Shown here piece after piece: positions 1 through 4,768 of a DNA stretch of 5,639 bases. The stretch spans positions 1-5,639 of the forward strand of contig JAGTUY010000455.1 of the NCBI GenBank assembly GCA_018224455.1, given 5' to 3'. The stretch comes from Desulfosarcina sp. Lineage in GTDB: Bacteria; Desulfobacterota; Desulfobacteria; Desulfobacterales; Desulfosarcinaceae. The notes beneath the pieces were generated by a model. It did no database searches. It was not told the DNA's origin and saw only the letters and a program-made list of their open reading frames with translations. The stretch's first letter is position 1. Every line of letters starts with the position of its first letter. Position numbers and translations under genes: made by a program.

Positions 1-105
1 CTCGGCGGCGGCCTTCTCAGCAGCAGCCTTCTCGGCGGCGGCCTTCTCGGCAGCAGCCTTCTCGGCGGCGGCCTTCTCGGCAGCAGCTTTCTCGGCAGCA
101 GCCTT
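1..105. repeat. Tandem 15-bp coding repeat (7 units, arranged as 30-bp pairs)
   Basis: Seven contiguous 15-bp units begin at 1, 16, 31, 46, 61, 76 and 91. The plus-strand consensus is CTCGGCRGCRGCCTT. A degenerate eighth unit follows at 106-120. Each unit encodes KAAAE on the minus strand. Units alternate between a GGCGGCGGC form and an AGCAGCAGC/GGCAGCAGC form over 1-90, so the array looks amplified as 30-bp pairs. It continues beyond the left edge. Confidence 0.9.
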
Positions 106-522
106 CTTGGCGGCGCCTTCCTCAGTGGCCGCTTTTTTCATAGCCTCTTTTAAATCTTTTTCACTATAAGTATTGCTGAGGAGTCTTCTAACCCGTTTGG
201 CATCTTCGGCTTTAAATCCGGATAGAAATTCGGGTGCCGTGAACGTGGATTTGGCGGCCATTTTCTTGGGAACGGTGTAAAGCACTTTGGGGGTGACGAT
301 ATCAAATTTTTTTCTCAGAAGTTCTTTCACCGAAACAGGCTTGGTTTTTGGCGCTGCCTTTTTTGCCGGCTGGGGTGCCGGTTTAGCTTGACCTGCCGGA
401 TTCGGCTTGGCTGGCGCAGCTTTCTTTTTCGGCGGTTTTTTCTTCGGGTTCGCCGCAGGCGAGGTTTTTTTCGGCGCACGCTTCTTCTTGGAAGTGGATT
501 TGATAAGACTCTTTTTCCCCAT
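1..522 (-). CDS. Ala/Lys/Pro-rich repeat protein, N-terminal part, function unknown
   Basis: Partial gene read leftward. It starts at the ATG whose A is base 522, and 174 codons stay open to the left edge. An AAAGGGG ribosome site (529-535) lies 6 nt before the start. Residues 1-62 are very basic and rich in K, P and A (for example KKKPPKKK at 27-34). Residues 63-130 are normal-complexity sequence (VSVKELLRKKF at 63-73, then RVRRLL at 110-115). From residue 140 the chain is seven exact K-A-A-A-E units, which should form a long charged helix. I do not recognise the family. Lys/Ala/Pro-rich tails occur in histone H1-like DNA-binding proteins, and Ala/Lys/Glu helices occur in TolA-like spacers. 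Either comparison is inference from composition only. There is no signal peptide or hydrophobic segment, so I expect a cytoplasmic, possibly nucleic-acid-binding protein. It is divergent from larE and has its own promoter. Confidence 0.85.
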   Translation of the reverse strand, partial: MGKKSLIKSTSKKKRAPKKTSPAANPKKKPPKKKAAPAKPNPAGQAKPAPQPAKKAAPKTKPVSVKELLRKKFDIVTPKVLYTVPKKMAAKSTFTAPEFLSGFKAEDAKRVRRLLSNTYSEKDLKEAMKKAATEEGAAKKAAAEKAAAEKAAAEKAAAEKAAAEKAAAEKAAAE

Positions 523-528
523 GAAAAA

Positions 529-535
529 CCCCTTT
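529..535 (-). promoter_or_regulatory. Ribosome binding site of the Lys/Ala-rich gene
   Basis: On the minus strand this reads AAAGGGG, 6 nt before the ATG at 522-520. It fixes the start of the leftward gene. Confidence 0.7.
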
Positions 536-583
536 GAATTTGTATTTGGAATGGCCTATAGTAAAATGGAGTGACAACCAATG

Positions 584-612
584 CTTATAAAGGATTTCAC
601 AATGATTGTAAA
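584..612 (-). promoter_or_regulatory. Sigma70-type promoter for the leftward Lys/Ala-rich gene
   Basis: On the minus strand there is a -35 TTTACA (612-607) and a -10 TATAAG (589-584), separated by exactly 17 bp. Each box matches the consensus at 5 of 6 positions. Transcription should begin near 577, giving a leader of roughly 55 nt before the start codon. I found no comparably good plus-strand promoter for larE in 523-672. Confidence 0.6.
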
Positions 613-672
613 TAATTTTTTGGAAGCCTGCCGGAATCGAAACCATCCGTCAAGGCCTGGAAAAAACTGATT

Positions 673-1515
673 ATGCCGGCTTCGCTTCAGGATAAACAAA
701 AACGGTTGATTCAGGTCTTGAAAACTTTCGATCGCCTTGCGGTGGCGCTTTCCGGCGGGGTGGACAGCGCCCTGTTGCTGGCCGAAGCCCATGCCGTTCT
801 CGACCAACGCGTAATCGCCGTTACGGCGCGGTCTCCCATCCATCCTGATGCGGACACCGCCGATGCGGCAAAGATCGCCGCCAGCCTGGGTGTGCCCCAT
901 TTAATCATCGATTCCGCAGAAATGAGGCGGGCTGATTTTCTTGCCAATACCCCGGAGCGATGCTACATCTGCAAAAATACTGTATTCAGGCAGTTGCTGG
1001 CGGTGATCCGGGAAAAAGGGTTTCAACATCTGGCTCACGGAGCCAACGTCGATGACCGTGGCGACTATCGTCCCGGGATGAGAGCCGCCCGCGAACTGGG
1101 TGTGGCAGCCCCGCTGATGGATGCGGGGTTGACCAAGGATGATATCCGCCGAATGGCCGGTGATCGACGGCTGTTCGTCTGGGACAAGCCTGCCATGGCA
1201 TGCCTGGCCACCCGGTTTCCCTACGGAACACCCCTCGATGCTGCTAAAATTGAACAGGTCCGGCACGCCGAGCAGGTGCTCGCTGCTGCCGGGTTTGTCG
1301 GCTGCCGGGTACGTCACCACGGGGATGTCGCCCGGATCGAAGTGCCCTTGGATCAACTGCCGAGGCTGGTGGCCGATCCGTTGAGACGCCGTATCGTCGA
1401 ACCCTTGCGTAAAATAGGCTTTCTGCATGTCTCCGTGGATTTGGAAGGCTATGTGTCCGGCAGCATGAACCGGGTGCTCGACGTTGACCAAGACCCTGTC
1501 ACACCGGTTGGCTGA
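673..1515 (+). CDS. larE: ATP-dependent sulfur transferase LarE (three-cysteine type)
   Basis: A 280-residue protein of normal LarE length. LarE is a cytoplasmic PP-loop enzyme. It adenylates the carboxylates of the nicotinate-derived precursor made by LarB and replaces them with sulfur, making the nickel-pincer cofactor precursor used by lactate racemase (LarA) and relatives. Visible motifs are the PP-loop SGGVDS (27-32), ERCYICK with C97 and C100, the segment GDYRPGM (130-136), and ACLATRFPYG with C177. Lactiplantibacillus LarE gives up a single cysteine in this last region. Homologues with three conserved cysteines, such as those of Thermotoga and Methanococcus, are reported to hold a [4Fe-4S] cluster that carries the sulfur. 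C97, C100 and C177 fit that second type. The ATG at 673 has only a weak GGAAAA site upstream, and no other ATG, GTG or TTG precedes it in frame after the stop at 613-615. A GNAT gene follows after 22 bp. larB, larC and larA are not in the window. Confidence 0.9.
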   Translation: MPASLQDKQKRLIQVLKTFDRLAVALSGGVDSALLLAEAHAVLDQRVIAVTARSPIHPDADTADAAKIAASLGVPHLIIDSAEMRRADFLANTPERCYICKNTVFRQLLAVIREKGFQHLAHGANVDDRGDYRPGMRAARELGVAAPLMDAGLTKDDIRRMAGDRRLFVWDKPAMACLATRFPYGTPLDAAKIEQVRHAEQVLAAAGFVGCRVRHHGDVARIEVPLDQLPRLVADPLRRRIVEPLRKIGFLHVSVDLEGYVSGSMNRVLDVDQDPVTPVG

Positions 1516-1537
1516 AGCCACCCGCTGAGAGACCACC

Positions 1538-2011
1538 ATGACCGATCTTCTTGTCAAGCTTTATGATTTGCCCGACCCGGGAACGCAGTTGGCGGCATTG
1601 GCCGAAAAGGATATTCTTGTACGGCGGGCCATGGCCAGTGAAAAAAACCGGGTTGTCGGATGGACGCAAAACCGGTTTGGCGATGGGTGGGCTGCCGAGT
1701 GTGATGTGGCCTTTGCACGACAGCCGATTGCCTGCATGATCGCGGTTTCTGATGGCAGATTGGCCGGGTTTGCCTGCCACGACAGCACTTGCCGCAATTT
1801 TTTCGGCCCCATCGGCATCGATCCCGACCTGCGCCACAAGGGGGTCGGCCGTGCCGTGTTGCTGGCCACCTTGCACGCCATGGCCGATGCCGGCTATGCC
1901 TATGCCATCATCGGGGGCGCCGGACCGACGGCCTTCTTTGAAAAGTGCGTCGGTGCCGTTCCCATAACCGGATCGACGGCGGGCATCTACCGGCCAACCA
2001 TAATAAAATAG
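1538..2011 (+). CDS. GNAT family N-acetyltransferase
   Basis: A 157-residue single-domain protein of typical GNAT size. GNAT enzymes move an acetyl group from acetyl-CoA to an amine such as a small molecule, a peptide N-terminus or a lysine. The diagnostic acetyl-CoA pyrophosphate loop (motif A, R/Q-x-x-G-x-G/A) is RHKGVGR at 99-105. It sits after a beta strand ending GPIGIDPDL (90-98) and before a helix (AVLLATLHAMADAG). The C-terminal half has the usual next strand (AYAIIGGAGP, 121-130) and a FFEKCVGA turn-helix (133-140) resembling the common FYEKxGF signature. The substrate cannot be told. The gene starts 22 bp after larE with a weak GAGAGA site, so it is probably cotranscribed. A link to nickel-pincer synthesis would be inference from position only. 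No terminator is visible after it, and the next gene begins 47 bp on. Confidence 0.88.
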   Translation: MTDLLVKLYDLPDPGTQLAALAEKDILVRRAMASEKNRVVGWTQNRFGDGWAAECDVAFARQPIACMIAVSDGRLAGFACHDSTCRNFFGPIGIDPDLRHKGVGRAVLLATLHAMADAGYAYAIIGGAGPTAFFEKCVGAVPITGSTAGIYRPTIIK

Positions 2012-2046
2012 GGAAGCGGTAGCGTCCGCCGTCTCCAGTTCTCACC

Positions 2047-2050
2047 AGGA
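2047..2050 (+). promoter_or_regulatory. Ribosome binding site of lolC
   Basis: AGGA, 8 nt before the ATG at 2059. It supports that start, which also places the usual short basic N-terminus before the first membrane helix. Confidence 0.5.
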
Positions 2051-2058
2051 AAACATCA

Positions 2059-3294
2059 ATGTCTTTGACATGGTTCGTGGGCACCCGCTACCTCAGGGCC
2101 CCGAAAAAACAGGCATTCATATCGCTGATCACCTTTCTGGCCACCGCGGGCATCGCCTTGGGCGTGATGGCCCTGATCGTGGTCATCGCCGTGATGACGG
2201 GGTTCGAATCTGAATTGCAAAACCGAATTCTGGGGATCGAGTCGCATGTGCTGGTGATGCGTTACGGGGAATCGGTGTCGGATCTCGAAGCCACGGCGGC
2301 GAAGATCGGAGCCGACGATGGGATTCTGTCGGCCACTCCGTTCATCTATACCCAGGTGATGCTGCGAAGCCCCCATGGCGTGACCGGCGCGGTGTTGAAG
2401 GCCCTTGATCCATCCCTGCCGGGCCCGCCCATTTTCGTCGGGAAAAACATGGCCCTCGGCGATGTGCTGGCTGAGACCGCACCAGGCGCATCTGACGGCA
2501 AAGGACCCGGACTGGTGGTCGGGCGGGTGACCGCCGAGCGCCTGAAAGTCGCCGTCGGCGACCCCGTCTATCTCATTTCTCCCCTGGGAAAGGGGACTGC
2601 CGCCAACCAGATGCCCACGGTGATGCGTTTTTCCGTTGCCGGAATTTTTGAAACGGGCATGAATGAATATGACGGCGCCATGTCCTTCGTCCGGCTGGAT
2701 GTCGCCCAGCGCCTGCTCCAGATGCCGGGTCAGGCCACCGGTTTCGAGGTGCGGGTTGCCGATATCTATCAGGCCAAACGAATTGCCGAGGCCATCGTTG
2801 CCCGTATCGGCTTTCCCTTCTGGGCGCGGGACTGGATCCAGATGAACCGCAACCTTTTTTCCATGCTGCGGCTTCAAAAAACGGTGATGTACATTATTTT
2901 GACGCTCATCGTGGTCGTGGCCGCTTTCAACATCGCCAGCGCCCTGATCATGATGGTAATGGAAAAGACAAAAGATATCGCAATTTTAAAGACTATCGGG
3001 GCCACCAACCGGCATATTCGGCGGATTTTTGTGTTCAAAGGGTTGGTGATCGGTAGCCTGGGAACCGCCATCGGCGGGGTGCTGGGGTTTGTTCTGTGCA
3101 GCATCCTGAAACAGTACCCGTTCATTAAATTGCCCGGCGATGTCTACTTTCTCACCACGCTGCCGGTAAGTCTGCAGCTGATGGATGTCATGATCATCGT
3201 CCTGTCCACGGTGGCCATCTGCTTTTTGGCCACGTTGTACCCGGCAGCCAGCGCATCGGCCCTCGATCCGGTGGACGGGATCCGTTACGGTTGA
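2059..3294 (+). CDS. lolC: Lipoprotein-releasing ABC transporter permease, LolC/LolE family
   Basis: A 411-residue inner-membrane protein of standard LolC/E length. With the ATPase LolD, LolC/E proteins extract mature lipoproteins from the inner membrane and pass them to periplasmic LolA for delivery to the outer membrane. The layout is the family one: a short cytoplasmic start (SLTWFVGTRYLR), a first membrane helix at about 22-47, a periplasmic domain at about 48-275, and three more helices at about 276-300, 327-350 and 376-396. The cytoplasmic loop MEKTKDIAILKTIGATNRHI (301-320) is the coupling segment that contacts LolD, and the chain ends in the typical YPAASASALDPVDGIRYG. The stretch SPLGKGTAANQMPTVMR (174-190), followed by GIFETGMNEYD, lies where LolC has its LolA-binding hook. 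A single permease gene would work as a homodimer or LolF-like protein unless a second copy lies elsewhere. lolD does not follow, which is unusual. The name lolC rather than lolE is not certain. Confidence 0.92.
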   Translation: MSLTWFVGTRYLRAPKKQAFISLITFLATAGIALGVMALIVVIAVMTGFESELQNRILGIESHVLVMRYGESVSDLEATAAKIGADDGILSATPFIYTQVMLRSPHGVTGAVLKALDPSLPGPPIFVGKNMALGDVLAETAPGASDGKGPGLVVGRVTAERLKVAVGDPVYLISPLGKGTAANQMPTVMRFSVAGIFETGMNEYDGAMSFVRLDVAQRLLQMPGQATGFEVRVADIYQAKRIAEAIVARIGFPFWARDWIQMNRNLFSMLRLQKTVMYIILTLIVVVAAFNIASALIMMVMEKTKDIAILKTIGATNRHIRRIFVFKGLVIGSLGTAIGGVLGFVLCSILKQYPFIKLPGDVYFLTTLPVSLQLMDVMIIVLSTVAICFLATLYPAASASALDPVDGIRYG

Positions 3295-3378
3295 GTCGCG
3301 GTTCATTGGCGTGGAACTTGCTTGGATTCCAATCAACGAAAAGCGTCAGCCTTAAGCGGTATTCAACACCCTGATCGT

Positions 3379-3384
3379 GAGAGG
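3379..3384 (+). promoter_or_regulatory. Ribosome binding site deciding the start at 3388
   Basis: GAGAGG lies 3 nt before the ATG at 3388. The spacing is tight, but it is the best site available and favours the ATG over a TTG at 3322 in the same frame. Confidence 0.45.
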
Positions 3385-3387
3385 TCC

Positions 3388-4092
3388 ATGAAGGATAATG
3401 CATACTGGTTCAACTATGGCATCGAACTCGAGGACGGGCAGCGCACGCGTTTTCACATCGCACTGAATCCGTTGACCTTGACCATGATGCCGGCTTCACC
3501 AGCGCCCTATCCATCGTGGACGCAACTTTCTTATCAGCAGTGTACCTGTTGCCCCCTGTCTTGCCAAACGCATCTGTACTGCCCTATTGCCATCAACATC
3601 ACGGAGCTGGTGGACCGGTTCAAGGATATCCTTTCCCATAAAAACTGTGTGGTCGTCTGTGAAACCGTCGATCGCACCTATTCCAAAAGAACCTCGGCCA
3701 TGGAGGGGTTGACCTCGGTTTTTGGCATTGTCATGGCCACCAGCAACTGTCCGGTGATGAATTTCCTCAAGCCCATGGCGCGCTTTCATCTACCCTTTGC
3801 ATCCGTTGAAGAGACCACGGCGCGTAGCACGTCGCTGTTCCTGCTGGGCCAGTATTTCGAATACAAAAAGGGCCGCGTGAACGGTTTTGACTTCGATAAT
3901 CTCGAAAAAAGCTACGCCCGTGTGCAGCGGGTCAACGAGGGCCTGTTGGCGCGCATCCGCAGTTTGGGAAACCGGGATGCGGATAAAAATGCCATTATCA
4001 CCCTGCATTCCATATCCCAGTTTCTCTCCATGGAGATTGATTTTAGCCTGACCACCATCGCCCACCTGTTTGAAAGGGGTTCAGATGCTTGA
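3388..4092 (+). CDS. Cysteine-cluster protein, probably DUF6901-like, function unknown
   Basis: A 234-residue soluble protein with no signal peptide or membrane helix. It opens with a strand-rich segment (YWFNYGIELEDGQRTRFHIAL, 6-26). A compact cysteine cluster follows: C52, C54, C55, C59 and C65, in the context QCTCCPLSCQTHLYCPIA (51-68), which is a possible metal site. C87 and C91 follow shortly. A second conserved-looking patch is NCPVMNFLKPMARFHLPFAS (120-139). The C-terminal third is helical and charged. The pattern C-x-C-C-P-L with a later CPIAxN reminds me of the DUF6901 family from Desulfobacterota-type genomes. I hold that assignment loosely, and no function is known to me. The start at 3388 is chosen for its ribosome site; a TTG at 3322 would add 22 residues of low promise. 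The gene lies 93 bp after lolC, and its last 8 bases overlap the start of the NlpC/P60 gene, so the two are probably translated together. Confidence 0.82.
   Translation: MKDNAYWFNYGIELEDGQRTRFHIALNPLTLTMMPASPAPYPSWTQLSYQQCTCCPLSCQTHLYCPIAINITELVDRFKDILSHKNCVVVCETVDRTYSKRTSAMEGLTSVFGIVMATSNCPVMNFLKPMARFHLPFASVEETTARSTSLFLLGQYFEYKKGRVNGFDFDNLEKSYARVQRVNEGLLARIRSLGNRDADKNAIITLHSISQFLSMEIDFSLTTIAHLFERGSDA
4074..4079 (+). promoter_or_regulatory. Ribosome binding site of the NlpC/P60 gene, inside the upstream gene
   Basis: AAGGGG lies 5 nt before the ATG at 4085. This strong site decides that start over the TTG at 4070. It lies within the last codons of the upstream gene, an arrangement typical of translational coupling. 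Confidence 0.7.
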
Positions 4093-4618
4093 CGCCGGCA
4101 CCTGCTGCAGCGATTTCAACCGGTTCCTGGACAGAGGGGCCATAGCCTTCTTGTGTCTGATGTTGCTGACGCTGATGACCACCGGATGCGCCACCACCGC
4201 CATCCCCGAACCCGAACCGGTATTTTCGATACCTGCCGGACCCGGGCCGGCGCAGATGCTGCGTACCGAGATCCAGTCCTGGTTGGGGACCCCCCACCGG
4301 ATGGGCGGCCTGAGCCGTCGGGGCATCGATTGCTCGGGGCTGGTGGTCGTCTTGTACGGCGACCTGTTTGATATGCGTTTGCCCAGAACCACCACCGCCC
4401 TCATGCGCAAAGGTCGGCGAGTGGAAGCGCGCAGCCTGACCGCCGGAGACCTCGTCTTTTTTAAACCCGCCACTAAATTCCACCACGTGGGGATCTATCT
4501 GGGCCACGGTGAATTTGCTCACGCCTCCACCAGCTACGGAGTCATGCTTTCTCGAATGGACGATGACTTCTGGCGCCAATGTTATTTGACCAGTCGTCGA
4601 GTGCTGCCGGTCGATTAG
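4085..4618 (+). CDS. NlpC/P60 (C40) lipoprotein, MepS-like peptidoglycan endopeptidase
   Basis: A 177-residue protein. The N-terminus has R13 and R17, a hydrophobic stretch (18-31) and a lipobox TTGC with C35 as the predicted lipidated cysteine. A Pro-rich linker (41-55) follows, then an NlpC/P60 domain (about 59-177). The catalytic cysteine is C83 in GIDCSGLV, the histidine is H134 in HHVGIYLG, and the third residue is H146 in FAHAS. The spacings of 51 and 12 residues are the same as in the E. coli endopeptidase MepS/Spr (C68, H119, H131). MepS cuts D-Ala-mDAP cross-links so that the cell wall can grow, and other family members cut D-gamma-Glu-mDAP. I infer wall hydrolysis by a membrane-anchored lipoprotein; no Asp follows C35, so outer-membrane sorting would be expected. 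The lipobox is less typical than LxGC. The gene overlaps the preceding unknown gene by 8 bp and shares a strand with lolC, whose product handles such lipoproteins. Confidence 0.9.
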   Translation: MLDAGTCCSDFNRFLDRGAIAFLCLMLLTLMTTGCATTAIPEPEPVFSIPAGPGPAQMLRTEIQSWLGTPHRMGGLSRRGIDCSGLVVVLYGDLFDMRLPRTTTALMRKGRRVEARSLTAGDLVFFKPATKFHHVGIYLGHGEFAHASTSYGVMLSRMDDDFWRQCYLTSRRVLPVD

Positions 4619-4628
4619 CCGATAGCTC

Positions 4629-4657
4629 TTGCAATTCGTGGCTGATATTCGTATATT
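4629..4657 (+). promoter_or_regulatory. Candidate sigma70-type promoter for the helicase gene
   Basis: TTGCAA (4629-4634) and TATATT (4652-4657) are separated by exactly 17 bp. The -35 box matches consensus at 4 of 6 positions and the -10 at 5 of 6. Transcription would begin near 4664, giving a leader of about 105 nt before the helicase start. Confidence 0.45.
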
Positions 4658-4662
4658 GACGC

Positions 4663-4690
4663 GGGCCTTGATTTTAGGCCCTATTTTATT
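4663..4690 (+). terminator. Terminator-like hairpin after the NlpC/P60 gene
   Basis: The stem is GGGCCT (4663-4668) with AGGCCC (4676-4681), giving six pairs, five of them G-C, around a 7-nt loop. The T-rich stretch TATTTTATT (4682-4690) follows directly. It begins 45 bases after the NlpC/P60 stop codon and would end the lolC operon transcript. The short stem and broken T run make it moderate rather than strong. Confidence 0.55.
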
Positions 4691-4707
4691 AGGTCACGGT
4701 CAAAGGC

Positions 4708-4721
4708 GCCCGCGGACGGGC
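4708..4721 (+). other. Small GC hairpin in the helicase leader
   Basis: GCCCG (4708-4712) and CGGGC (4717-4721) form five G-C pairs around the tetraloop CGGA. No T tract follows, so it is not a terminator. It would lie in the 5' leader of the helicase mRNA if the upstream promoter is real. Confidence 0.4.
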
Positions 4722-4768
4722 CAACCTGCCGTTTGGAGAATTGAAAGGATTTTTAGGTTAGCCGAATT

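Noticed and set aside
1..120. CRISPR-like array of regular 30-bp repeats
   Set aside because: The units are contiguous with no spacers and all encode one reading frame, so this is a coding tandem repeat.
327..646. Arg- or Lys-rich minus-strand frames near the left end
   Set aside because: These are shifted readings of the Lys/Ala-rich gene or cross its promoter. The frame starting at 522 has the ribosome site and continues into the repeat.
621..684. tRNA-like remnant or att site: GGTTTCGATTCC and GGCTTCCA on the minus strand
   Set aside because: The T-arm does not form five pairs, the loop length is wrong, and no anticodon arm can be drawn. What remains is a 6-bp inverted repeat (GAAGCC at 623-628, GGCTTC at 678-683) that could arise by chance.
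901..1557. 218-residue minus-strand open frame opposite larE
   Set aside because: It lies wholly over larE with no ribosome site or family motif. The plus strand carries the recognisable PP-loop protein.
2056..2877. 273-residue open frame on the minus strand opposite lolC
   Set aside because: It is antisense to a clear LolC/E gene. Its translation is rich in His, Gly and Gln with no domain, as expected for a shadow of GC-rich coding DNA.
3322..3387. TTG start adding 22 residues to the cysteine-cluster protein
   Set aside because: It has no convincing ribosome site, whereas the ATG at 3388 has GAGAGG just upstream. The added residues show no conserved-looking pattern.
4070..4084. TTG start adding 5 residues to the NlpC/P60 protein
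   Set aside because: The strong AAGGGG site at 4074-4079 is correctly spaced for the ATG at 4085 and would lie inside the longer version.
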